DNA of 34,483 bases from Veillonellales bacterium (GTDB taxonomy: Bacteria > Bacillota > Negativicutes > JAAYSF01): assembly GCA_039680175.1 (NCBI GenBank), contig JBDKTO010000056.1, forward strand, positions 1 to 34,483. Reading direction: 5' to 3'. Position numbers and translations under genes: made by a program. The notes beneath the pieces were generated by a model. That model was not told the DNA's origin. It saw only the letters and a list, made by a program, of their open reading frames with translations, and ran no database searches. Positions 25,294 through 32,941 of the stretch are shown here, in pieces; within the stretch, counting starts at the first letter, position 1, and the number at the start of each line of letters is the position of its first letter.

Positions 25294-26314
25294 CCTTAAA
25301 ATTGAAACCGCCGAAGTGCCGCCGATTTCCCGCAAGACAATAGAATTAGGCTCGCTTTATTCTCCGGAAGGCGTATGCCTGCCGTATAAAATCAATATGG
25401 GAAACTTCCTGGAAGGCATTGAGCGGGGAGCCGACGCTTTAGTCACCATCTGCGGTGCCGGTAAATGCCGCATGGGGTTTTACAATGCCGTACAAAAAAT
25501 CACGCTGGCGGAAAAAAAACAATTACAATTCTATACCATCAATACAGACAGTCTCTTCCGGGACCTGCACCGGTTTTTATGCACGGCGGCGCCTCATGCC
25601 GGATCTTTTTCGGTTATTAAAAGCATCGTCGCAGCAATCCAGATGCTGAAAGCCATCGATGCCACAAACGAGGCAAAAAATTTCTACGGGGCGCGCTCAG
25701 CCAATCCCGAAGAAATCATCCATATATTTGACAATGGGCTGCAGCTTTTCAGGGACTGCCGCAAATTCAGCGATATCAGCCGCAGCCGCAATACCGTAAT
25801 AAACCAAATGCAAAAAATAACCGGTCCTACGGAAATCCAACCGGCAAAAGTCGCCTTGCTGGGTGAATTTTATGTCTTAATGGAACCCCATGTCAATCAC
25901 AGGATTGAGAATCTGCTGATCAAACAAGGCATAGAGGTCAAAAAATTTGCCTGCACCGGCGATTGGGTCTATTCCAAAACACTGCTCCAGACTTTAGGAT
26001 TTTATAATGAAGAAAAGGACTGCCTCAGCCAGGCCCGCCCCTATCTAAACTATCACGTAGGCGGCGAGGGCTTAAAATCCGTAGGCAACGCTTTAGCCTG
26101 TGCCCGCGGCGGCTATGACGGAGTCATTCATATCTATCCTTTTGGCTGTACACCGGAAATAGTAGCCCAATATGCGCTGAAAAACATTGCCGCCGACTAT
26201 CATATGCCCTTATTGACACTAAGCCTCGACGAACACTCCAGCGACGTCGGCATCATTACCCGGGTGGAGGCTTTCGCCGACTGCATCAAGCGAAAAGCGG
26301 CGCAGAGAATATAG
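25232..26314 (+). CDS. 2-hydroxyacyl-CoA dehydratase (HgdB-like) subunit, copy 1
   Basis: 360 residues; the ATG follows GGAGAG inside the end of the previous gene. Blocks in order: VAYPHMGYLNIPIAKML, VPPISRKTIELG, YSPEGVCLPYKINMGNFLEG, ICGAGKCRMGFYNAVQ, VALLGEFYVLMEPHVNHRIE, HVGGEGLKSVGNALACARGG, HIYPFGCTPEIVAQYALKN and SLDEHSSDVGIITRVEAFAD. The conserved cysteines (VCLP, CGAGKC, GCTPE) suit [4Fe-4S] or double-cubane clusters, as in HgdB-type and DccP-type proteins. It probably forms a complex with the preceding protein, powered by the activase encoded at 26666. No CoA substrate can be named. The paralogue is at 28685. Confidence 0.82.
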   Translation: MKVAYPHMGYLNIPIAKMLSDLKIETAEVPPISRKTIELGSLYSPEGVCLPYKINMGNFLEGIERGADALVTICGAGKCRMGFYNAVQKITLAEKKQLQFYTINTDSLFRDLHRFLCTAAPHAGSFSVIKSIVAAIQMLKAIDATNEAKNFYGARSANPEEIIHIFDNGLQLFRDCRKFSDISRSRNTVINQMQKITGPTEIQPAKVALLGEFYVLMEPHVNHRIENLLIKQGIEVKKFACTGDWVYSKTLLQTLGFYNEEKDCLSQARPYLNYHVGGEGLKSVGNALACARGGYDGVIHIYPFGCTPEIVAQYALKNIAADYHMPLLTLSLDEHSSDVGIITRVEAFADCIKRKAAQRI

Positions 26315-26360
26315 GGATTGGTTCATGGCTCTATTCCCCTCTAGAAAGATAGATGAGACT

Positions 26361-26383
26361 CGAAACCACGCACTTTGGTTTCG
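26361..26383 (+). terminator. Hairpin after copy 1, possible terminator
   Basis: CGAAACCA (26361-26368) pairs perfectly with TGGTTTCG (26376-26383); outer GACT/AGTC can extend it. It is 46 bases past the stop codon. No real T run follows, so termination is uncertain. Confidence 0.4.
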
Positions 26384-26433
26384 TTAGTCGAATTATGCAA
26401 AGCTGGGGTGGCGCGCAGCGACGGGGTGTGTAT

Positions 26434-26517
26434 GGTTCTTGGCTCATTGGCTCATGGAACTTGAAACTTAGAACTTAGGACTTGGAAATTTGGACTTGGT
26501 AGTTGGAAATCGGAACT
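26434..26517. repeat. Degenerate short tandem repeat tract
   Basis: About 84 bases made of 7-9-base variants: GGTTCTTGGCTCATTGGCTC, followed by imperfect TTGGAACT/TTAGAACT/TTGGAAAT units. It is non-coding and sits between two convergent genes. Its GGCTCAT units resemble the CTCATAG units at 16293. Confidence 0.75.
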
Positions 26518-26523
26518 AAATTC

Positions 26524-26555
26524 TGTCATTGCGAGCGGCAGCGAAGCAATCTCAT
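26524..26555. repeat. Palindromic intergenic repeat of the CATTGCGAG type
   Basis: TGTCATTGCGAGCGGCAGCG followed by AAGCAATCTC; ATTGC and GCAAT form the ends of a hairpin. Elements with the form TCATTGCGAG...GAAGCAATC are scattered through many bacterial genomes. This is the only copy seen in the window. Confidence 0.7.
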
Positions 26556-26574
26556 GACTGCTACGGTCGCCTAG

Positions 26575-26594
26575 CCAGCGTTGATAACGCCTGG
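26575..26594. other. Short hairpin next to the intergenic repeat
   Basis: CCAGCGTT, GAT, AACG-C-CTGG: an 8-pair stem with one bulged C. It may be the second half of the same intergenic element. No T run follows in either direction. Confidence 0.5.
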
Positions 26595-26623
26595 TGAAAC
26601 AGCCCATCGCTCTTGAAAATCCA

Positions 26624-26658
26624 GTAAGGCATCTCTCTTTAACGGAAAGATGCCTTAC
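26624..26658 (-). terminator. Hairpin after the activase gene, probable terminator
   Basis: GTAAGGCATCT (26624-26634) and AGATGCCTTAC (26648-26658) form a perfect 11-pair stem eight bases past the activase stop codon. The T content after it is modest on both strands. Confidence 0.6.
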
Positions 26659-26665
26659 GTTTCTC

Positions 26666-27628
26666 TTAGCTGCCAGGTACTTTATTACTCCATTTGCCGC
26701 AGCGATCCCCCCAGCGGGCCGCTATTTCATTATTAATTTGCAGCTCTATTACTTCACACAAATTCGGACAGCCACTGCATTCAAAGCTATGGGGAATAAA
26801 ACTGTAATCAACTAAATCAAAGCCGCGAAATGATGTTGGCCGCTCTTCGCTAACCTGCTCTTTCGACAAAAGAGCAGCGCCAATAGCGCCCATAACATTA
26901 TAATGGGGCGGAACAACAACCGGACAGCCAAGAGCTTCTTGAAAAGCCCGCTTCATCCCCTGATTCGCCGCTACCCCGCCCTGAAACAGGATAGGAGCCT
27001 GAATGTTCTTGCCCTTGCCGACATTATTTAAATAATTGCGTACCAATGCCTGGCACAGACCGTTTAAAATATCGGCAATTTGATGTCCGGTCTGCTGTTT
27101 GTGAATCATATCCGACTCGGCAAATACGGCACAGCGCCCGGCAACACGCACCGGCGTCGTTGACTCTAAAGCGCGGCTGCCAAAATTCTCAATCGGCATA
27201 TTGAGCCGCGCCGCCTGTTGATCCAAAAATGATCCCGTTCCGGCGGCACATACTGTATTCATAGCGAAATCAGTGACGACGCCATTACGGATAATGATAA
27301 TTTTAGAATCCTGGCCACCGATCTCAAGGATCGTCTGTACGTCAGGCACAATATGCATAGCCGCCACCGCATGGGCGGTAATTTCATTTTTAACGGAATC
27401 GGCCCCAAGGACGACTCCTGCCAAATGCCGGCCGCTGCCGGTTGTCCCTACGCCGGAAACCGTCACGCCGGGATTATGCTCCCTGATCTGCTTAAGACCA
27501 TTTTGCACAGCCTCAATCGGCCGGCCCTGCGTCCGTATATATAACGTATCGATTACTTCCCCTTGATTGCCAAGCATGGCGACATTGGTGCTGACCGAAC
27601 CAACATCAATTCCCAGGAAAACTTCCAT
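26666..27628 (-). CDS. Acyl-CoA dehydratase activase (BadF/BadG/BcrA/BcrD ATPase)
   Basis: 320 residues from ATG 27628 behind AAAGGAGG; the open frame to 27709 has no ribosome site. The ASKHA ATPase blocks are FLGIDVGSVSTNVAML, VGTTGSGRHLAG, ILEIGGQDSKIIII and GGVAANQGM. Cys127 (VCAAGTGSFLDQQA) and Cys166 (GRCAVFAESDM) are the cluster ligands; as I recall, the numbering equals that of the dehydratase activator HgdC, whose homodimer shares one [4Fe-4S]. It should hydrolyse ATP to push an electron into a partner dehydratase. An extra C-terminal CSGCPNLCEV segment could hold another metal. It lies alone on the minus strand between two copies of its likely partners, with a sigma-G-like promoter. 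Confidence 0.92.
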   Translation of the reverse strand: MEVFLGIDVGSVSTNVAMLGNQGEVIDTLYIRTQGRPIEAVQNGLKQIREHNPGVTVSGVGTTGSGRHLAGVVLGADSVKNEITAHAVAAMHIVPDVQTILEIGGQDSKIIIIRNGVVTDFAMNTVCAAGTGSFLDQQAARLNMPIENFGSRALESTTPVRVAGRCAVFAESDMIHKQQTGHQIADILNGLCQALVRNYLNNVGKGKNIQAPILFQGGVAANQGMKRAFQEALGCPVVVPPHYNVMGAIGAALLSKEQVSEERPTSFRGFDLVDYSFIPHSFECSGCPNLCEVIELQINNEIAARWGDRCGKWSNKVPGS

Positions 27629-27660
27629 TCCGATTCCTCCTTTGACACGGCGAACTCTAT

Positions 27661-27690
27661 TATTATGCCCTTTTAACAAAAAAATAATGC
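27661..27690 (-). promoter_or_regulatory. Possible sigma-G-type promoter for the activase gene
   Basis: On the minus strand GCATT (27686-27690, four of five GHATR), 18 bases, then CATAATA (27661-27667), which fits CATnHTA, 32 bases before the start. The facing copy-2 genes share this gap, which also has a CTGAATA/TATTCAG inverted repeat (27722-27756). Confidence 0.45.
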
Positions 27691-27773
27691 CGCTTTTGCA
27701 CCAAGGCAATTATATAAATTACTGAATATGTAAATAATATGAATATTGCTATTCAGAAAGAGGCGAATGAAAT

Positions 27774-28691
27774 TTGACGGTACGAATCGGTATACCGCGA
27801 GGATTACTCTACTACCAGTACGGAGCACTGTGGGAAAGATTTTTGCAGGGACTGGGGGCTGAAGTTGTCGTTACCGGCGATACTTCCAAAGCAACTCTGG
27901 ATTGCGGCAGCGTATTGGATGATGTATGTCTGCCGGTGAAAGTTTATTTCGGACACATTTATGAATTAGCCGCCAGGAATGTCGATTATTTATTCACCCC
28001 ACGGATCATCAGTGTTGCCGCCAGACAATACTGCTGCCCCAAAATTATCGGCATGCCGGATATTTTACACAGCAATATGGAGCAGCTGCCGCCGCTGCTG
28101 GATATAAATGTAAACCTTCACCAAAATGGGTGCAGCCTGTATCAGGCGGTTATAGCCGCGGGCCGCAGGCTGGGGAAAAATCCGCTATTCAGCCTGTATG
28201 CCTGGCATAACGCCTGGCAGAACCACCGAAGGGAGCAGCCTTTTTTTTGTCCCTGCCGGACAGACCGGCAGCGAATCGGCCTGATCGGCCATTCCTACAT
28301 CATCCACGATCATCAAATCAGCATGAATGTAATTGACAAGCTGAGCAACCTTGGCTTTGAAGTGATTACACCTGATATGGTCAGCCTTTGCCAGGCCGCC
28401 GCTGCTGCTAAGACACTAAACAAAAAAATTTTTTGGTCGAACAGCCACCATATGGCCGGTGCTGCCTTGACCTTGATACAGTCAACACCTCCGGTTGACG
28501 GGCTGATTTTTATGACTTCTTTTGCCTGCGGGCCGGATGCCTTAATCGGTGAACTGATAAAGCGGCGGGCTCATGCACTCAATATCCCCTGCATGCTATT
28601 AACAGTAGATGAACATACGGCTGAAGCCGGCTTTGTAACCAGGCTGGAAGCCTTTACCGACATGCTGAGCCGGAGGCGGCAGCCATGTTGA
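27774..28691 (+). CDS. Acyl-CoA dehydratase activase-related protein (DUF2229-like), copy 2
   Basis: 305 residues, start TTG (27774) about ten bases after GAGG. It follows the copy at 24328 throughout: VRIGIPRGLLYYQYGALWER, DDVCLPVKVYFGHIYELA, IGLIGHSYIIHD, SNSHHMAGAAL, TSFACGPDALIGELI and TVDEHTAEAGFVTRLEAFTD. It ends soon after that last block, as the family normally does, and overlaps the next gene by only seven bases. The conserved CLP and CGP cysteines are kept. The two copies are clearly diverged, so the duplication is old. It probably pairs with the protein encoded at 28685 and is served by the divergent activase. Confidence 0.82.
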   Translation: MTVRIGIPRGLLYYQYGALWERFLQGLGAEVVVTGDTSKATLDCGSVLDDVCLPVKVYFGHIYELAARNVDYLFTPRIISVAARQYCCPKIIGMPDILHSNMEQLPPLLDINVNLHQNGCSLYQAVIAAGRRLGKNPLFSLYAWHNAWQNHRREQPFFCPCRTDRQRIGLIGHSYIIHDHQISMNVIDKLSNLGFEVITPDMVSLCQAAAAAKTLNKKIFWSNSHHMAGAALTLIQSTPPVDGLIFMTSFACGPDALIGELIKRRAHALNIPCMLLTVDEHTAEAGFVTRLEAFTDMLSRRRQPC

Positions 28692-29776
28692 TTACTTTCC
28701 CCCACATGGGAGATATGAGCATCGTCCTGAAAACGTTATTTAATGGTCTTGGACGCCAAGTATCCGTTCCGCCGCCGATTTCCAAGCGAACCTTGGAACT
28801 TGGCATGAAATATTCCCCGGAGACCGTCTGCCTCCCGTTTAAAGTGAATGTAGGAAACTTTATCGAAGCCCTTGAACAAGGGGCCGATACCATTGTGACC
28901 TGCGGCGGGGTCGGCCCCTGCCGGTTAGGCTACTACGCCGAAATACAGCGGAGCATTCTTCAAGATCTGGGGTTTCGGTTTGATATGATTGTGGTCGAGC
29001 CCGCTATCACCAATATCTTAAAAAACTTGCACCGGGTCGCGCCTAAGCAGAGTCTGCCGAATATCTATTCGGCCTTTCGTCTGGCAACCGCCAAAATGAA
29101 TACACTGGATAGTCTGCAGCAAAAAGTATACCGCCTGCAGCCGCGGGAAATAAATCCGGGAGAGGCGGATTCTGTCCGACTGCAAGGAGTCCGGGAAATC
29201 GACACGGCCGAAACTCTGACAGCATTAGCCGCCGTCCGGCAGGAAACGGAAAGCAAGTTGGACAGCGTCAAACTCCGCTCCGGCATTCAGCCGCTGCGGA
29301 TCGGTATCGTGGGCGAAATTTATGTCATGCTGGAACCTTTTATGAACCAGGACTTAGCCAGTCATTTGGGAAACATGGGAGTAGAAGTACATCAAACCAT
29401 GTTTCTCAGCGATTATGTAAATGGTCATTTGTTCAGAAAACAAGAATATCTAAAACTATTTCAGCACCTTGCCGCTTTAGCACAGCCATATCTTCGCCAC
29501 ACCATAGGCGGTCACAGCTTAAAAAGCATTGGTCATACGGTCAATATGGGCCGGAAAAACTTCGACGGCGTCATTCATATATTTCCCTTTACCTGTATGC
29601 CTGAAATAGTTGCGAAAAACATCCTGCCTAAAGTCAGCAGCGACGCAAATATCCCTGTGCTGTCGCTGACTTTCGATGAACAATCCGGCGAAGCCGGGTT
29701 AATGACCCGTTTGGAAGCCTTTGTTGACTTATTGAAATACCGGCGTTCCAGCCAAACCGCTGCTGATCCCGATTAA
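28685..29776 (+). CDS. 2-hydroxyacyl-CoA dehydratase (HgdB-like) subunit, copy 2
   Basis: 363 residues; ATG after CCGGAGGCGG. It parallels the gene at 25232: ITFPHMGDMSIVLKTLF, VPPPISKRTLELG, YSPETVCLPFKVNVGNFIEA, TCGGVGPCRLGYYAEIQ, IGIVGEIYVMLEPFMNQDLA, TIGGHSLKSIGHTVNMGRKN, HIFPFTCMPEIVAKN and TFDEQSGEAGLMTRLEAFVD. The same cysteines (VCLP, CGGVGPC, TCMPE) are kept, so cluster binding is probably conserved. Its last motif resembles the last motif of the DUF2229-like partner, suggesting that the two subunits share ancestry. Its stop codon overlaps the convergent DUF421 gene by four bases. Confidence 0.82.
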   Translation: MLITFPHMGDMSIVLKTLFNGLGRQVSVPPPISKRTLELGMKYSPETVCLPFKVNVGNFIEALEQGADTIVTCGGVGPCRLGYYAEIQRSILQDLGFRFDMIVVEPAITNILKNLHRVAPKQSLPNIYSAFRLATAKMNTLDSLQQKVYRLQPREINPGEADSVRLQGVREIDTAETLTALAAVRQETESKLDSVKLRSGIQPLRIGIVGEIYVMLEPFMNQDLASHLGNMGVEVHQTMFLSDYVNGHLFRKQEYLKLFQHLAALAQPYLRHTIGGHSLKSIGHTVNMGRKNFDGVIHIFPFTCMPEIVAKNILPKVSSDANIPVLSLTFDEQSGEAGLMTRLEAFVDLLKYRRSSQTAADPD

Positions 29777-30507
29777 TCCGTTTTCTCCTGGGATGAAGAC
29801 TGATTCCGTTCCCCTGCCGGACTTCTCCGGCTGCTGATAAACAGCTGGCCCTTGGAATCAATCACCGCGTAAGTCACCTGGGAGGGATGAGCGATATTGC
29901 GATCCACCAGCTGCTGTTCCAGCCAGGCCCGGGAACGGTTTTGCTTATCTAAATTTTCTTCAATGATTTGTCCGTCCATGATGATCTCCACCGGTAAAGC
30001 AGGATCAGCCAAATGAATGTTAAAGTCGGTCTTAGTCAGCGGCTGATAGTCCGATTTCTTGATCACGCTTAATTCCCCGGTTGTTTCCACAATAGCGTAT
30101 TGCACCTCGGACACATCGAATATTCCTTTCTCCCGCAGCTTGCCGCTTAACTCATCCAGGTCAAACCGCATGCCCCGCATATTTTCCGCGATGATATGCC
30201 CGCTTTTAATCACAACCGTCGGTGAACCTTCAATTATTTTTCGCAGCGGCCGGCTTTTTATCGTAACAAAGGATAAAGAATAGGTAAGAACAATAAACAA
30301 CACCAAATCATAATAATGGCTCCATAACTTTTCCGGATCTGTGGAGAGAATACTGCCGGCAATCGAACCAATAGTAATACCGCTAATATATTCGTAAAAA
30401 GTCAATTGTCCCACTTGGGTTTTACCCAATATCCGGGTAAAAATTAATAAACTAAAAAACACCATGGCAGTTTGCCATGTATCACGAAATATTCCCTGCC
30501 ATTCCAT
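29773..30507 (-). CDS. DUF421 membrane protein (YetF/2Duf-like)
   Basis: 244 residues from ATG 30507, eleven bases after GGGGAGG; a TTG at 30528 lies before the ribosome site. The first 85 residues hold about three helices: AMVVF-type TAMVFFSLLIFTRILGKTQV, QLTFYEYISGITIGSIAGSI and YDLVLFIVLTYSLSFV. Two soluble YetF-type lobes follow, with the family motif GMRFDLDELSGKLREKGIFD and the repeat VQYAIVETTGELSVI / VTYAVIDSKGQLFIS. In Bacillus spoVA-2mob operons a related DUF421 protein sits in the spore inner membrane and raises heat resistance. Presence near spoVAC, spoVAD and DUF1657 suggests the same here. The C-terminus is polar and Ser/Gln-rich. Confidence 0.9.
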   Translation of the reverse strand: MEWQGIFRDTWQTAMVFFSLLIFTRILGKTQVGQLTFYEYISGITIGSIAGSILSTDPEKLWSHYYDLVLFIVLTYSLSFVTIKSRPLRKIIEGSPTVVIKSGHIIAENMRGMRFDLDELSGKLREKGIFDVSEVQYAIVETTGELSVIKKSDYQPLTKTDFNIHLADPALPVEIIMDGQIIEENLDKQNRSRAWLEQQLVDRNIAHPSQVTYAVIDSKGQLFISSRRSPAGERNQSSSQEKTD

Positions 30508-30650
30508 AAACCGACGGCCTCCCCTCAATGCATATATTATAGGCTGAACAAAATAACGGAAAATTATTACACAATTTCTTTGTTTCCACTCACCATTTCA
30601 TGACCAGCCGAATACTAATATTAGAGAGAAACGTATAGGAGGTTAGGGGA

Positions 30651-31070
30651 ATGGAGCAAGAGGAAAGAAAAAAGCTCTGCAACTATCATTTGGTGCATGT
30701 ACACAGCTATTCAACCCAAACCGGCGTCGCCAACGACCATCAGCATGTAATTATGAGTGTAAGCGGTCCAAAAATTACAGCCGACGGATCGCATATACAT
30801 GTTCTTAAAGGCCGGACCGACTTTCATATTGATCACTGGCATTCCTATGAAGTAGAAAGCGGACCCGCTCAAGTTCAGCCCGACGGACGCCATTGCCATT
30901 ATTTTCAGGGAGTCACCTCCGTAGATTTAAACCACTCTCATCCTTATTCCGGCGTAACGGGACTAACCTTTGATGTAGGCGCCGATGACCGGGACGATGA
31001 TGATGACGATGACTATAACTATATGCCGACAAAAGCCGGACAAAAATATAAATACGGTCACCGGGAATAG
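30651..31070 (+). CDS. YmaF family His-rich protein
   Basis: 139 residues; ATG after AGGAGGTTAGGGG. Histidine pairs recur through the chain (HLVHVHSYST, NDHQHVIM, SHIHVL, DHWHSYEV, RHCHYFQG, NHSHPYSG) in about six repeats. The tail has an Asp run (DDRDDDDDDDYNY) and then a Lys/Tyr-rich end. YmaF-like proteins have this repeating H-x-H layout. The function is unknown; metal binding is a fair inference from composition. There is no signal peptide. It is divergent from DUF421 and ends at a strong bidirectional terminator. Spore location is possible given the neighbours, but there is no direct evidence. Confidence 0.82.
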   Translation: MEQEERKKLCNYHLVHVHSYSTQTGVANDHQHVIMSVSGPKITADGSHIHVLKGRTDFHIDHWHSYEVESGPAQVQPDGRHCHYFQGVTSVDLNHSHPYSGVTGLTFDVGADDRDDDDDDDYNYMPTKAGQKYKYGHRE

Positions 31071-31081
31071 CTTGTTTTCTG

Positions 31082-31118
31082 AAAAAAGGCTGAGAGATAT
31101 CATCCCTCAGCCTTTTTT
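31082..31118. terminator. Bidirectional terminator between ymaF-like and ABC genes
   Basis: AAAAAAGGCTGAG (31082-31094) pairs perfectly with CTCAGCCTTTTTT (31106-31118). The right arm also encodes the last codons (K-K-G and the stop) of the minus-strand ABC gene. Confidence 0.92.
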
Positions 31119-32837
31119 CAGTATCTTTTCCAGCTTCCAGCCACCCTGGCCGTCAAGCTGGAGCCGCCGAGAATGGTATTTTTGCAAGGAAGGACGATGA
31201 CCTACACTAATCACTGCCGTTCGCGGCAATTTCCCCAGCAGCAATTCATATACCCATCGCTCCGTAGCTTCGTCCAGCGCGGAAGTTACTTCGTCAAGGA
31301 ATAGCCAGTCCGGTTTTAGCAGCAGCATCCGTACGAAAGCGATCCGCTGCTGCTCCCCCAGAGAAAGAACCTGGCCCCAATCCATTGTTAGTTCCAGTTT
31401 ATCCGCTAAATAAGGTAACCGGCAGTCTGCCAACTGCTCCAGCAGCTCCCTGTCTTCTACCGGCCTGGCTGCTCCCGGATACAGCAGAACCCGGCGAAAC
31501 TGATCCACCGGCATATAGGGGCGCTGGGGTATAAACAAAACCTTTGCTCCCCTGGGGACCCGGATACATCCGTCAGCATAAGGCCAAAGTCCGGCCAGCA
31601 CCCGAAGCAGTGTGCTTTTGCCGCAGCCGGAAGGGCCGGCGACCAACAGCCGCTCTCCCGGCCGAAAGCTGACGGTCATATCCTGTATGAGGCGATAACC
31701 ATCCGGTCGAAAAACAGTAACATGATCCCCGGCAAACTTCTCTTCCTGCTTGTACTGCCGTTTCATTTTATAATGAGTTTCTTCTTGCCGAACCGCCTCC
31801 ATATACACCAAAAAGTTATTAAGCCGGTTGACGACAGCACGCCACTGGGCCAAGCGGGTGAAACTGTCGATGATAAACGAAAACCCGGTTTGAACCTGAT
31901 TATAGGCGTCAATAATTTGAAACATTTGGCCCAAATGAATTTGATTGCGAAAATAACGGGGTGAAGCAACCAGCACGGCAAAAATCACGCCAATTTTGGA
32001 ATAGCCTGTCGTCAGCCACATCAACTTTTTGCGCAGCCGGATAATGTGAGTATAATTGAAAACGATTTGTTTGAATTGCTGCAGACAGTTTCTTTTTTCC
32101 TGCAACTCGCCGCCATATAAAGCAATACTCTCCGCATGATCCCGAACACGCACCAGACTATAGCGAAAGTCGGCTTCATAGCGCTGCTGATCATAATCCA
32201 GCCTGACCAGCGGCCGCCCCATCTTTACTGTCCAGTAAGTACCAATGATCGCATAAACCAAAGCCGCCCAAACCAAATAGCCGTAAATCGGTACTTCCAG
32301 CCCTCCCGCCGATAAAAAGATCACCCCGGATAAATCCCATAAAATCAGAACAAAAGAAAAAACTGTCGCCGCATCCTGGAGGAAATCCAAGGTAAGCCGC
32401 AGAGTAAGATGAACAAACATTTCAATGTCCTCACTAATCCGCTGATCCGGATTATCCGCCGCATTCCCGGCGATAAGCTGCAAGCGGTAGTACGTTTTTT
32501 GCCCCAGCCAGTCGGATAAGTAATAATCCGTCAGCCAGCGGCGCCAATGAATATGCAGCAGCATCCGGGCATACAGCTGATACCCTTTTACGATCACAAA
32601 CAATCCGGCCAGCCCGGCAAACCTCACAATCGCATCCATAAATCCGTCATAATTATAGTCCTGAATGACCTGATAGAAAAATCCCTGCCACACATTCAAC
32701 TGTACGGCAATGTACACGACCCCTAAATTCAAGCCAATCACCAGCAATAGCAGCCGCCATGCCGACAGCTTCTCCGCTGAAAGCCAGTAAGCCCGGCCAA
32801 TTCTCCAGGCGCTTCGCAGCACGAAGCCTCGCTTCAC
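31107..32837 (-). CDS. ABC exporter, fused permease-ATPase (SbmA/BacA/YddA-like)
   Basis: About 576 residues. The N-terminal half has about five or six helices of the ABC_membrane_2 type (LLLVIGLNLGVVYIAVQLN, DLSGVIFLSAGGLEVPIYGY) and the loop NPDQRISEDIEMFVHLTLRL, a marker of the SbmA/BacA/peroxisomal-ABC group. The C-terminal ATPase has GPSGCGKST (Walker A), VLSLGEQQRIAF (the signature, LSLGE for LSGGQ, normal in this group) and LFLDEVTSALD (Walker B). The start is uncertain: the frame is open to 32999, which overlaps thiC. The GTG at 32837 or 32846 near GGGAGG looks best; the ATG at 32885 lacks a ribosome site. The substrate is unknown. Confidence 0.85.
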   Translation of the reverse strand: MKRGFVLRSAWRIGRAYWLSAEKLSAWRLLLLVIGLNLGVVYIAVQLNVWQGFFYQVIQDYNYDGFMDAIVRFAGLAGLFVIVKGYQLYARMLLHIHWRRWLTDYYLSDWLGQKTYYRLQLIAGNAADNPDQRISEDIEMFVHLTLRLTLDFLQDAATVFSFVLILWDLSGVIFLSAGGLEVPIYGYLVWAALVYAIIGTYWTVKMGRPLVRLDYDQQRYEADFRYSLVRVRDHAESIALYGGELQEKRNCLQQFKQIVFNYTHIIRLRKKLMWLTTGYSKIGVIFAVLVASPRYFRNQIHLGQMFQIIDAYNQVQTGFSFIIDSFTRLAQWRAVVNRLNNFLVYMEAVRQEETHYKMKRQYKQEEKFAGDHVTVFRPDGYRLIQDMTVSFRPGERLLVAGPSGCGKSTLLRVLAGLWPYADGCIRVPRGAKVLFIPQRPYMPVDQFRRVLLYPGAARPVEDRELLEQLADCRLPYLADKLELTMDWGQVLSLGEQQRIAFVRMLLLKPDWLFLDEVTSALDEATERWVYELLLGKLPRTAVISVGHRPSLQKYHSRRLQLDGQGGWKLEKILKKG

Positions 32838-32869
32838 TCGCCTCACCCACCTCCCTATGTTATATTTTA

Positions 32870-32896
32870 CCGCTGCTCCCAGCATGACAGCAGCGG
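32870..32896. other. Inverted repeat in the ABC gene leader
   Basis: CCGCTGCT (32870-32877) pairs perfectly with AGCAGCGG (32889-32896), directly after the U run of the thiC terminator. It could hold an RNA stem ahead of the ABC ribosome site or act as an operator. Confidence 0.4.
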
Positions 32897-32931
32897 CAAA
32901 AAAAAAAGAACCCCTGCTCACTGCAGAGGCT
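32897..32931 (-). terminator. Terminator after thiC
   Basis: On the minus strand AGCCTCTGC pairs with GCAGGGGTT (two G-U pairs) over a 5-base loop, followed by C and ten T. It starts eleven bases past the thiC stop. Confidence 0.85.
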
Positions 32932-32941
32932 CCTTTCTCAC

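Noticed and set aside
26434-26517. CRISPR array remnant
   Set aside because: Units are too short and degenerate, with no repeat-spacer structure and no cas genes.
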